A stretch of DNA of 64,000 bases from Trichostrongylus colubriformis (taxonomy: Eukaryota; Nematoda; Chromadorea; Rhabditida; Trichostrongylidae), in contig OZ022257.1 in assembly GCA_963978905.1 (NCBI GenBank), positions 16,387,664 through 16,451,663 of the forward strand, given 5' to 3'. A program made the position numbers and the translations under genes. The notes beneath the pieces are model-generated. The model saw only the letters and a list, made by a program, of their open reading frames with translations, did not search any database and was not told the origin of the DNA. Below are positions 45,901 through 59,700 of the stretch, piece after piece. How positions within the stretch are numbered: position 1 is the first letter of the stretch; each line of letters starts with the position of its first letter.

Positions 45901-48900
45901 CCATCATGTGACTGGACGCGATTTCCCGAGACAATTCCGAACTGTCCTCGATCCTGCGGCACTGCCAGATGCGTCTGCAAGGTACTTCTGAGGTTTCAGT
46001 CTCCTCACATGCAATGAATTTCACTTTCTATTGACGGTTTCTTAAGGAAGGCTTCGTCAGGATGACCAACGACGAGGAGGCTTGTGTACCTTTTGATTTC
46101 TGCGACAAAGAGGTAAGACTGACATTATAAATGAGGCGGTCCATGTCAGAAGAGGGGTGCTATGTTACTGTGTGAATCGATGCTCTTTTTTCGTCTTTTT
46201 ATAGCGCATCTGCGGCTTGTGTGAGACCGCGTTATTGAAGTTGTAGAATGTTTCACACATGGAGGTAGAGTAGTGATAACTTACGCCGCCGCTATACTTA
46301 TGGCTCAGGGACCAGATTACAGCTACTTATGGCTCAGGGACCAGATTACAGCTCACTTTGCATTCATGCCAGTGAAGTGAATTTTTCATCGGAATCGATA
46401 AACTGTTTTGGAACCAATCCGTAGCTTGCGCTCATTACTCTATTTCGGTTGCATATAGTTAGGATAGGATTCCGCAGCGCGTCACGCTGCGTGCGCCGTA
46501 ATACCTGCAAGTTAGGGACGACGTATTGAGTGGAGTCCTGAAACGATTAACGTCTCCTGCGCTTTACTTCGGCATAGGACATGGTAAACGCCTCAGAGCC
46601 CAACTACAATTAGCCCCCTCAACTGGCACGCTGTTATCCGCGTTGTTAAATCCTGTAGTGAGGATACACCATTACATATGCTTGTTCGGTAGACCAAGTC
46701 TCATGCAAATGCATCTACGCTTTTGGATGGATATGGGAAGAGTGGAGTTTTCCGAGAAGGGACTGGAATCCTACACCGCTGATTAATATTTAACGCTTCA
46801 TCCCTCGGTCCCTTGATGAGCGGTTCCTTTTTTTCTTCTCTTTTTACAGCGTGACAGTTAAAACTTGTTCTCATGAGAAAGCATGCTATTTGTGAGACTT
46901 TCAGAGAACAGTAGGAGGCCATACCCACTACACGTTCTTTTTTCAGGCGGAGCCGTCGTGCCCCACAAATTCGACGTGGGCAAAGTGTGGAACGGCATGT
47001 GAGCCCAGTTGTGCAAACATGTACGATACGGCTCCTTGCCCAGCAACATGTGAAAAGTCCGCATGCACGTGCGCTGATAATTACGTACGACATCAGGGAA
47101 CATGCATCTATTGGGGAGACTGTCCTGGTTAGTTACCACTCAGCTTCTCATATAATGCACCTAAAACGTGAGTGAGAAAAAGCATGAGTTTACCTAATAT
47201 TATCTCTCTCTTTCCTTGTTTGAGAGGTTTTATCCACTCTGCAGGCGATTATTCTTTTATGGGATTAGTGAACTCCAGAGCAATTTTTAAAGTTAAAGTT
47301 TAGTTGGACCTTTTTAGCGGCGCTAGTTGCAGCAAGTTGGCCAATTACACACTCCGTGGATTTAGGGTTCGGCTTAGCTCATCCTTATGATCAGCCACCC
47401 ACAATCAGAATGATCTTGCAGAGTAAAAATATCGAAATGAACGCAAATGGCCTTTGCCACTAACTGCCATACCTTCCGAACGTAGCTTCAACTTCAAACG
47501 CAATCAATATGCATAGCTCACCCAAAAGAAATTTGAGCACCCCATGTTTTGTATTTGTACGAAGGAGGTATAGCACAACTGTTCTGCTTACTCCTTTATT
47601 AATTCTTTCATTCCAAAGAGCCGAACTCAGAATTAGGCATGAATCGAATATCCTTAGATTCCCAGCGGGTAGTATATTGCTCCCCTTACAAGGGAGGTCT
47701 TTCAGGTCATGACGCGCTTTTGGGAAACGGTTTTTTCCATTATATGGGGGTCCCCACATGAAACATATAACTAACTTCCATTTTTGCTGAGCGACCCTAG
47801 GAATGCCAAAAAAGGAGTAAAAAAGTTTTTTTCCAAAAAGGCGATTTTAACCAACTTATTGTAACGCATACTTCTCGTAACCTTGACCATGTGCAAATCC
47901 AAAGGTGTTCTTCCATTTCACATCCAAAACAAAGTCAAATACGGAAAAAAAGAAAATCTTATTTCCACCACGTACTAAAAGTGCGTAGCAGTTTCATAAC
48001 GGTTCCCCGATGCATGGATTCTGCGGCGACTGGATGGCCTACTGGATACGGCGATGGACTCTCAAACGGACGAAGGGCTGGTCTGGTGGTTCAAATCCCG
48101 GCATTGCCGACCTTTTGCATTTTCTTTTGCATTCACTTTTTCGTCTTCAAATATGTCTGTTCATGCCAAATGACTACGATTTTCGTTGACAGCATACCAA
48201 AATGACCCTATTTACGAATTGTCAATGAATTTGGTGATGTGACCTTTTTGGACACGAAAGGGCCCGTAGCGCTCGGAATTCGCGCTTTCGCACAAAATGA
48301 GTGTCATATTCGTGTTCAGGGGCTCAAACTATCCTTGGGGACACATTTCTAGCCAATTCCAAATTTTGACCCTAACTTCGAGAAAGATGTTTGGTCATGG
48401 GTACATGGTGCGCTTTCTACTTGTAGAAGTGAGTAACTCACAAAATCGATGAAAATCAATGGAATATGCACAGCATGGATGCCTATCGCTATGATTTCAG
48501 CTATCGAGCACCAAGCAAGACGAATAGTCAGAATTCCATGAAAAGTGATACCGTCGTCTCCTTCGTTGAACGTGCAGTCCAAGGTATACCAATGCCCAGC
48601 TCAATTTTTCGAATTAGGGTCAAAACTTCGATTGGGCTAGAAACTCATCCCTGGGGGTAGTTCGACCTCCTGAACACGAATATCATATCCGTTTCGCGCA
48701 AAAACGTCTCGTTCGTGCGCTATGAGCGCTAAAAGGTCAAAAAGTTGGACTGTCAAACTTGCTGAAAACTGACTGTGGAGGGCAGTCCGGGGTTCTAAAT
48801 GTGATTACTGCACTTAATCTTCATAGTCAAATGTTTACGAGCCCAAAAACTAAAAATTTAAATTTTGCAAAAATTTGTCCTCAGTGGGGATCGAACCATC

Positions 48901-50712
48901 AACCCCTTTTTTGGCATTCGTAGAGCCGCTCAGCAAAAATGGACATCAGTTATATGATTCTTGTACGCACCCCCACACGTGCAAAAAACAGCATTCAAAA
49001 AGCGCGTCATGAGTTGGAAGACCTTCCTCGTTAGACCCATTTACTAGAGCCTTCCCAGAATTTCAATGCAATGCATACCAAGCTAATGTTTTTTAGCAGG
49101 TTCGTCTTGTGTTGGTTGGTGGGGATCATATCTGGAAATTTTTCTCAAGGATTCCTCGACGACCATTTCTCTTAGGAGATTTCTGGACCGATCAGACGAT
49201 CTTTGAAGAAAGGTCGCCAATCTATGATCATGCTCAGTACTAGGTAACAGTGCCATGGTTACCGATGGAGAATTTTTCATAGAAAGGCACCTTGAGTAAA
49301 GGAATAAAGCATCAATAGGGGCTCATATTTTTCAAAAAAAAATCTTAGTACCCACCCCCTCCCCGACTCTCACAAAACGTGAGAAATCGGTGGGGCGAAT
49401 TCTGAAAGCGGCCAGATACTGGACTAAAACGTAGTTTAGACATAGACTTATCTCAAAGAGGAATGCGTACAAGTAGGCATTCTGTTTTCTAGGTTAATCT
49501 TCAAGAATGCATACACCGCGTTGTTTATAATCTGCTGCGTAGCAGAATTATCGTAGTAATCCATGTACCATTGAGGTAAGGGGTTTACCGCGATGCGAGA
49601 TCCCTGACGTGTTTAATTCGATGAGGGTTCAAGAACTTAATTCGATGATGACGATCCTCCACACGAGCAAGTCGTCTTACGCGATTATCCTCCAAAAGTC
49701 ATGTCAGAAATCTCGTGACGCCAAACTGAAACGGCGCAGTTCGAAGGCACTGGGAGGGGGGGGGGGGAAGAGAGAGCCTTTGTGGGGACTATTCCCTGCA
49801 AGCAAGTATTCGAGTACAGAAAAGATAATGGGTTGCGAAACTCGCATTGGGAAACGTGCCTTTGGGGCGCCATTGGCGCCCATCATAGCGCACTTCACGC
49901 CGAACTGCACGCTTCAGTAGCCGAGTTACCAGCTGCCGGCAGGCAAAGAAGGCGGAATCGCCTGCATTCATAATGATGTTCGACAAGTGAAACAACAAAT
50001 AAAAATAAACAAGTGAAACAGTGAAAGGGAGAATAAGAGAGGAAATACGAAAAAATTCATGTACGATGGAAAATATTCAATGAATTCACATTCGACGACA
50101 AGAGCCGTATATGCAATTGTCGGATGACAAGAGAGTACCGAAGGTCAAGATTGCCCCCCCTCCCCCCCCCTTTTTCATTAGATGGACCTACAACTCAGTT
50201 CTTATGAACTCAAGTTCGAGAAAGGCACCTATATCTGCTGAAGAAACCTGAGTGACCAATAACGAAACAGAGTTTCTATCCAGCAAGTCACTGAAAAGGT
50301 GGACTTCAAATTACTTAAATCTGGGCTTTTCTCGCTGTCCTTGAGGTAGGCTGAACAAGTTCATGAAGGCATCGGATAAGGGAAAGAGGGGGGGGGGGGG
50401 GACAGGCGAGACAAGTCGGTTGATTTTTGTTTCAACTGTGAATTTTCTGTAATGTGCTCGAATTTCGCTAACGATAGTTGAGGATATTGACGAATAATCG
50501 CTTGCAGGCTTAGGTTACTCTCGTTTCACTTGGATATGACTGAGGAAATATGTGTATTGAAAACGACAAGCTTTAAAAGAAACAAGGGCAGATTGGCAAA
50601 AAAAAACTGTTTTTCCAGATATCGATAGCCATTTTCACGATGGACCTTCAACAAATCATACCGTCGAGATCATGCATGTGCCGTCTGCTTCCGGTTAGTT
50701 TCTTTGCCTGAT

Positions 50713-50747
<35 letters not shown>

Positions 50748-53700
50748 TGCGTGCCGTGACGCGCCGTCGGATGTCACATAGCTACAAATAGAAATGAAGT
50801 AGGCAATAGGCTAAGAAACGGAAACTATTAATGTACTGAACAATAAACATACCTAAGTACATGAAACTAACTAACAAGGAAAGGCTCCCGGGTCACCGTG
50901 GCCATTCAAGATGAGTTGTATATCCTCCTATGTAGTTTCGAACGGGGATCTCAGATCTGCCCTCCAAATCTGCTAAACGATTCTGGAAAGGAAGTTACGG
51001 AGGCCTGAAAGTCCTGAAAGATACGGCGCAAAGCGCAGGTGCTGGTCATATATGACTCGAGAAAATGCGCTATCAGTGGTCGGATGGAGCAGCTGGTAGC
51101 GGACGGGCTACAGATTGGGGCATGAGGGTTCGAATCCTTGATGTATTTGCTAGTTTTGCTTTTGCTTTGAGTGTTTTCTAAACGTTTGCAAAACGCTTTT
51201 ACGCTCCATTAAAGCATCCCGTGCCCCCCACTAATGAGTAATATGTTATTGGTTCTTTTCTGCATAATTGAACATTCTGCCCATCTTTTTTACCCTATTG
51301 TTCTGCGATTGTGAGGAATTTGGCGTTGTTGCGTAAAATGACTATGATATTCGTGTTCAGGGGCTCGAAATACCCCTCTGTGCAAATTTTCAGCCGAATC
51401 GAGTTTTTGGCCCAACTTCGGAAAATGGGGGGTGCCGAGGGGGTAAGTAGTAGTTTTTGAATTTTTTTTTTCTACAAAAAATCATGCAACCTAAACAAAG
51501 GTAATCTAGACATATCTATTACAGATGCTCATGACAAATATGGGCGTAACAGGCGCCAAATAAGGGCATTTTCCCGGCAAGGGTCAACGACTTCTCCTTC
51601 ATTGAATGGGATGCCAGCCAATAGCCCATGAATTTTTCCGAAATTCGGTCAAGTTCTCGCATTGGCTAAAAACTTGTACAGTGGGGTGGTTTGGTCCCAT
51701 AAAAACGAAAATGGATCTGATTTTGCGCGAAAACGTCTGGCTCGCGCGCTATGGGCTCACGAACTTACCGCGTAATAGTATTATTTGTTCAGAAAGACCT
51801 CCATAACTTCACTCCCTGGCCATTCAAAATCAATTGTGTAAGTTTTTATGTAGTTTTAAACGGGAATCTCAATTCTGCCCTCCAAATCTGCTAAGCGATT
51901 CTAGGAGTGGAGTTATGGAGGTTTTTTCTGAACAAATATTACGCGGTAAGTTCGGGAGCCCATAGCGCGCGAGCCAGTCGTTATCGTGCAAAACCAGTTT
52001 GTTTTTCGTGCTCAGGGAATGAAATTACCCCAAGCGACAAGTTTTTAGCCAATTTGAGAATTTGACCAAATTTCGGAAAAATTCATTGGCTAATTGGCTG
52101 GCAACCCATTCAACGAAGGAGAAGTCGTTGACCCATGCCGGAAAAATGCCCTTATTTGACGCCTGTTACGTCCATATTTGTCATGAGCATCTGTAATAGA
52201 TATGTCTAGATTACCTTTGTTCAGGTTGCATGATTTTTTTTAGAAAAAAAAATTCAAAAACTACCACATACCCCTTCGGCACCCCCCATTTTCCGAAGTT
52301 GAGCCAAAAACTCGCTTCGGCTGAAAATTTGCACAGAGGGGTAATTTGAGCCCTTGAACACGAATATCATAGTCATTTTACGCAACAACGCCAAATTCCT
52401 CACAATCGCAGAACTATAGGGTAAAAAAGATGGGCAGAATGTTCAATTATGCAGTAAAGAACCAATAACATATTACTCATTAGTGGGGGGCACGGGATGC
52501 TTTAATGGAGCGTAAAAGCGTTTTGCAAACGTTTAGAAAACACTCAAAGCAAAAGCAAAACTAGCAAATACATCAAGGATTCGAACCCTCATGCCCAAAT
52601 TTGTAGCCCGCCACGCTACCAGCTGCTCCATCCGAGCACTGATAGCGTATTTTCTCGAGTCATATATGACCAGCACCTGCGCTTTGCGCCGTATCTTTCA
52701 GGACTTTCAGGCCTCCGTAACTTCCTTTCCAGAATCGTTTAGCAGATTTGGAGGGCAGATCTGAGATCCCCGTTCGAAACTACATAGGAGGATATACAAC
52801 TCATCTTGAATGGCCACGGTGACCCGGGAGCCTTTCCTTGTAAGTCTATTGAAGCATGAGTAATATATATACTATAGGCGAACAATTTACACAGAAACTG
52901 CACTTAGGATCGAAAAACAGCCCTACTCTCAAAATCTGGTGGACGAGTAAGTAGCATTCCCCGACGTTATGTTAAAAGCTGAGGGTGAAGTGGAGCTACC
53001 CACAACACTGGACCAGTGCACAATCTCACATACCCGTAAGATTTGTATTGTCAAATCAGACTCTGGTCATGAGATATCTGGGATGGGTACGGCAGCTAAT
53101 GCCAGCACCAGCCGGCCATGGTGCCCTTACGCCACAAGCGGGGTCATGGGAGTTTTACCTGAACTTCGAAACACGGGTATACCGGCCACCCACGTGGAAC
53201 AGGCAAACTTGACATAAGCCACGTCACACCAGACCAGTATCGCAGACCAGAGCGAGTTTTACAAGTAAGGAGCTTGTAGGATGCTAGGCACTTGTTTTGT
53301 AGATAACTCCACAGTTCTCTTCCTTTTTCTTGCTGGTTTTTATTTGTAGCAAATGACGACCGGAAATGCTAAGTCACTCTACCACTTGTAAGAAAGTCAC
53401 GTAGAAGAATGAACAAAGTAGACAAAGGGTTAGGAAACATCTTCTAAACCAAGAATCTCCAACAGGTTCAACCTATTCAGTGCAGCTTTAAAGGTGAGGG
53501 AGTCTTTGGACGTCAAGACAGAAGAGGGTAGTTTTGAGATCCAACGAGTGGTGCGTAATATAAAACTGTTATAACGTAGTTTTTTGTGAAATCTGCCCAA
53601 GCTGTGACCAAACGTCTGAAAGCCGCCTCGACGACCATTTGTGGGACGAAAAATCCAAAAATTTGAAGGGCGGAGACGAGTCTCTCCATCCAGTATCTTA

Positions 53701-56700
53701 AATGCAAGGATTAAATCTGACAGAATTCTTCTGTGGAAAAGACTCTTCAAATTAAACTTTCGAAGACGAGCTTGGTTAACTTGGGCTAGGGAATAGTCTG
53801 TAGTACAAAATTCTAGTGAACGTTTTCTGTACTTTTTCCAGCCTTTGTATGTCTTTGACTAGATACGGGCTCCAAATGGGGCTACAGTATTCTACGACGG
53901 GTAGGATGTACGATTTGAAGAGCCTGATCCATACGGTGACATCAGCACAATGAACGTTTCTAAAAAGAAGATGGACCAACCTGATGGTATTTCTGGCTCC
54001 AAACCAACGTTTCTACGTCGAAAATGTGTGCCTTCTAAGCGTACTCCTAAGTTTAGAAAACGTCCAAATGAAATACCGTAATCAAATCTGTCACCGCACG
54101 TATCTAGATTATCCAAGCATCACTCGGTTCTAGAAAATGTTGCGATCAGTGCAACAAGGTATGAAAAAAGGCCAAACCATCAGGGCAAGGTAAAGGGAAG
54201 GACAATCCGAAACAACGAAGCCCTAAGAGAAGAATAATATACCGTTAATTTTGATATTTGGCGTTAGATCAAGCGTGTTGTGTGCGGCAACACTGTTTAT
54301 TTGACGTCTGGTATTTGCTATGAGACGCTTCCAGTGATTAGCTCACACCGGTCTGACGCTTTATAAGCCTCGACTTTTCTATGCCACGGGTCTTCTCAAA
54401 GGAAAAGTTTCAGTTGATGTACCGATGCAGACACGTACGACATCGACGACGTCGTCCACTATCACATCAAGTACAGAGCATCTGAAGTGCGCCATAAATG
54501 AGACTGTGGTCGAATGCGGTAGAGTCTGTGAAGCGGACTGTGTGTCGATCTTCACCCGATCTGATTGTGACGATTGTGGATCACCGGCTTGTGCCTGTAT
54601 GCAGGGTTATGCACGTAATCCACAGGGCATATGCGTTTACTGGGGAGATTGCCCCGTAAATAGTTAGTTATTTTAAAAGTGAAAAGCTAGAAGAGCCTTG
54701 AAAAATAGCCCCATTACAGATTCGGCCGCAACAACCAGCACCACCACTGCCTCTACAACCAGAAAGAAGGTCGAAAAACCTACAAAACTCAAAGGTACAG
54801 TAATCGGATTGCACTGGGTCTTTCGAAACTTTCTTGATTACTCATCAGGTCGTCTGTGAAATAGGGCTCCGTCCAGGAAAATTAGAATTATCGTCCCCAC
54901 TTTGATTTCTCGGCGCCATGACGGCTGGGAAGCCGAATCAATGCGTCCGAACCCCAACCTGGCTGCAGTGTTTCCACGATTTGTGGAAGAGGAAAAATCG
55001 AATACCGTGGGAGGCTGGTCCGTGTTGAACACCTCAAACACATCGTTATCAGAGGAGCATATTTCGGAGTAGGTGAAAGCGAGGCGGTGTCTCTGAGTCA
55101 TGTCTAGCACTAATATAGCCTCTCTCCAGCATCTACCCTCACTTCAGTGAAGGCTACTCATTAGGGTATACACCCCAGCACGAGCTGTGCTTTCAAATAA
55201 GAACTTGGTATAGGACAGAAATGCGTCCGTTATCAATAACCCAAAAAGGGTGCTGCAGAAATTGCGGCTTTGAAACCGTGGTAATTGAATAGATGGCACA
55301 TCCCATATATCCCAAATATGCTTATCAGCTATGCACGTTATGCCGGGGCCAGGTGATGTAGAGGCCACCGCTTTTTTCATTCATCGACCTGAAGGAATGT
55401 AGGACCTCAAAGATTGTGCAGCATTGAGCTTGATTCCTGGACTATGCCGATGGAACCTGCCTGATTTGACAGCCCGTCCACTATTCACGCTTTTGTAACA
55501 CACAGTTTTAACGGACATCTCATGGCACATTTTCCAGTTGGCGGCGACGTTTGCTATGGCGATTTTCGTTATCCAACTGGTTGCTCTGACTGTGACTACA
55601 AGCTATCATGGAACTATGTTGAAGACTCTGATGATATTGAATTTTCGTTGGAAACGAAGCTAATGCAAAACTCTTGGACTGGTCTAGGTCTAAGCAAAGA
55701 CGGCTCAATGGTCAGTATCCAGTCGCATCGCTTACAGTAATCGAAAGAACTGAGCAATTGGCTTTAGGTTAACGCGGACATGATGATTGTGAAATCTTTT
55801 GGAGGAGTGCTCAGTCTTCATGATATGTACAGTCACGGTTATGGAGCGCCATCAAAAGATCAACAACAAGACCTTTTTACTCCCAACGTGGTGAGCCTCG
55901 TGTCCAATTTTTAGTAATTCAAGAGCGTTTCAGTGGTTTTTATGAATTTTCAGATTGGAACGCATGCAAATGGAGTGCTTCGAGCTCAGTTCCTGCGAAA
56001 ACGGAAGACCGGTGACAAGAACGATAAGTCATTCATGAATGAATGCTGGAAGATGATGTTCCCAGTGACGGGAGGAAAACTCGACGAGGTTAGTTTGAGA
56101 TTGAGATCTCCGAAACAAGGAATATGCGGGAAGAATAACCTGATATTCAGAGCGGAAACATCACTGCACATATCGAAACACCATTGGTGACTGAAACGGA
56201 GGTCTGCATCAAGAGCTGTCGGGAGCAGAAGGCGGACAACGGTGAGCTGGTCTAATTTATTGCTAGAGTTTTCTGAGAAATCTGCTGCTCTGAATAAAGG
56301 GAAGGCGCTACCATTTTGTTTATTTATAGTGTTTCGTTTGAAATGAAAACGGTGGTGTTGAATGGTATATAATAGCGTCAGTTGATTATAGACCGTAGGG
56401 GTTGTAGATGATATACTTGGTCGTGTTTTCTCGCATGTAGCGGTCAGTGCCACACAGATCTGTGATGTGTGGCGGTCATACGCAGCACATGACGCTTAAC
56501 TGGAGGCCGTGAGATGTCAGTACGCTCTCGTTAACTTTTTTTGAGTGCGCTCTTTACTCGAATGGAACCATACAGTGCTTACTTTTTGGGGCAAGCCCCC
56601 AGGATTTTGTCCTGTGGGAAAGCTTCAGTGGACATCCTGCAAAGTGGTAGACGGCTCATACTAACCACCGTTGGTGCTCACTAGTTAGGAAGAAGGAGAT

Positions 56701-59700
56701 GGAGCACAACCAATAAAAGGGTGTGTAGCGCAGTCATTAGCAAAAATCCGCCTGCCACCTTTCAATGTTGTGGTCAGGACACTCGAAATAAGTCCCCGGC
56801 GCCACACGAATTGAGCAACCGTGAACAGTGAGTGCCTTGTTGCTTCTGCTGTGAACTGGGCGTGCGCAAAGGGAAGCGGCCGTCATTTCGAATGTACTGT
56901 GCCCACACGTGTTCAAGTTGTCTACAAATGCACTACATTTTTTTTAGAAATTCAACCATATTCATTCATTGGTTACACCTACCTTACTCGTCATTTACGC
57001 ATGAAGATCTCATTTTAGCAAACTCTGCATGTGAAAGTTCTTACCAATACCCTATTGGCTGTTCTGGTGATGACTGTGAATACCGAGCATCGTGGTCTTA
57101 CGATAGTGTCAAGAACGACATTCGTATCGAGATTTCCAGCAAAAATATCGGCAGATGGACTGGGATTGGATTTTCCAAGTAAGTTTTATATAGCTATTTT
57201 CTATCGTAAAAAAAATTCATATTTATTTTCCAGAGACGGTCAAATGACAAATTCTGACATCTACACCGGATGGGTTTACGAGGGTAAAGCTTTCATCACG
57301 GATCGTTTCGCATATGGAAGACAGTTGCCCGCGATTGATCCCGCTGATCGACAGGATATTTACGATATGGGAGGGAAAATCGTGGACGATGTTCAGGTAT
57401 GTGGATCACATCAGATGGATCGGTTCTTATTTTGAACATTCCTAAATTTTCAGACGTTGTGGTTCCGTCGTGCTGTGCTTACAAAGGACCGTCTGACTGA
57501 TTATGCCCTTGACCAATGCTGGCATTTCCTTTTCCCTGTAGGAGGTGGACGTGTACTGGCAAGAAAAAGCAGTGATTTCACCAATCCCAGGACTCCTATA
57601 GGTGAGAACAAAGTAATTTTTATTTGATGAGCCCAGCCCTCTATAAGGTACCGTACTCCAAATTGGTGGCTATTTCAGGTTACCACGATCTCTATCAACC
57701 ACGCGTTTCCCCGACCAAAATTTGTATCTGTGACGCAGATGGAGTGCAGATTTCTGCTGCTCGAAAACGTAGTCGACGTCAGGCAGTACAAGTGAATTCG
57801 CCTACTACAGCTCCAAGACGTACGCTTAACACATTTATCGATCGTAATCGATCAGTTATTGGGTGAAGTCTCTGGTTCTAAAATATATTTTAAGCGAACG
57901 CTATGGAGTGTACGGACATGGTGGTTGGTTCGGTTGTGGATGGCCGTGGGCGAGTGCGTGACTACTACTCACCATCAAAGGTATATCTTGAATAACTCAA
58001 GGCTTCAAGGCAGAGGTCATCGAATTTAATTAGACAAGAAGTGTAAATACTCATAATGGAAAAGGTGAAAGGATGTGAATGCCACATAACACGGTCGTAA
58101 AAGTGCTCCGACAAAAACTTCTGGCAGTCGCCCCCTCCCCAAAATAGACGTGTTATACGCTGCACATTATTACAACGTAGTAAAATTACCGGGTATAATA
58201 AATTTGGCAAATTGGGGCATTATGATAGTAGAGGTGCTCCGCATATAAGAATAGAGAAAGAACGACATAAAACTGAGAAAAAATCGAGGAATGAACCCGA
58301 AAACTCCTCTTCTTCCCCGCATTCCTTTGCGTCACTAGCCGGGGTGGATGCAGATAGACCATAGGCTGGATCAGCCGGCAGCGATCGTTTTTCTGCCCAT
58401 CCCCGACGACTCGCCTGGATGCAGGACCCCAGGACGACATGCCGTGCTGCGGGATCGTCATAAGACTCCAAACCCCATTTTTTCAATGCGATTTTCGCCA
58501 CATATGACCTCTTCTGAAGTAGGAGACTCGCGTTCAGAGAATATGTACTCCCAGATCTCAGTTTTCCCTTACCTCCAGTGGTGCCCTCAAGAGGATACTC
58601 GGCTTCATGAGCGCGGCAGTGTTATCACATACCGGTGAATTCTCTCGGTCTCCAGAATGAACGACAGATTTTTTCCTGCTTCAGGCTACGCCACGCCCTG
58701 ACTCAATGTTCGGAGGATCGGATTCGCTTACTGCAGCTGCCGCATTTAGGGAAGACGGTATCACGACAGTTGTGTTCCGAAAGAAGCTTGAAGGTGATAG
58801 TGATCGTCCTGTCGAATGCTATTTCCCCATTAGACCTTGAAGAACTACTTTTGATTTCAGCTGCTGATGAATTTGATCATTCTATCAAGGGACCAATGAC
58901 GGTCATATGGGCAAAAGGAGCTGATCCGGATAACTATCAACATACTACCGGAGGTAGGCTGAGTGGGGTGGTTATCTATTTTCATCATAGGACCTAGAAG
59001 AACTGACCGTGATTGTTGTTTGGCTTGGCATTGGCTATATGTGATTTATGTAGATATGAAATTTTTATGGAAACTCAAACCCCCATGCGCTTTTCTCTTC
59101 AGCCATGACAGATTTTTTATGATGGTCCTTAGGAGACGGTTGAACGCCGTCTATAGACCTTTACGATGACCCTCCACTTTGTTAAAAAAAGGCGGGCCTT
59201 ATAAAGAACGATATAGTTTTTTTTTTTGAGTTAGCCTGCATAACTTTTGGTTCAGGAGCACCAGTCAAAGCCGATCCGGATTTCTTCACCAGCAGTTCTT
59301 TCAAGTATCACGGACGTAATCAGCGTGGTGTGCTCACAATCGACTTCTTCAAAGGTTTCAAATATTTTCCGTTCAAAAAAAATCTGATCACGAAGTTTAA
59401 AACCAGTCAGGATCAGGAAGGAGCCCAGACGACTGGTAATTTTGACAATTTCAGAGTCCAAGAAAGAGAAGCTCAAACACGGTCTTCACATTGACGCCTC
59501 TACATGCTCGGGAAGCTTTTCGTTCCCAGCCGATTGTATTGAAAGTGACAGTGAATCATCATGTCAGTACGTACTACGATGGGTTAGCGATGGTGAAGTT
59601 GCCAGATTTAGCGTTGAGGTAAACTCTTAAGAGATATGTCATTTTCCAGCACGCTGACGAGTATCTTGTTCAAATAAAGTGCAATGCATGCTCAATAAAA

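Noticed and set aside
46296..46353. 29-bp tandem duplication as a CRISPR-like or regulatory array
   Set aside because: Only two adjacent units without spacers, in an intron; an ordinary local duplication.
48021..48112. A functional Leu/Ser-type tRNA
   Set aside because: Only the B box and part of an acceptor pairing fit; no coherent cloverleaf could be drawn, and it lies within a fold-back element.
47891..48205. Plus-strand 104-codon frame as a gene
   Set aside because: It runs through a tRNA-like segment and fold-back sequence; no protein family is recognised.
52969..53217. Overlapping plus frames (82 and 75 codons) as an extra exon of the large gene
   Set aside because: They lack the ten-Cys TIL pattern or DOMON blocks and no phase-compatible splice pair is evident; likely repeat-derived.
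54838..55110. Minus-strand 90-codon frame
   Set aside because: It lies in an intron between well-supported exons and has no motif; probably chance.
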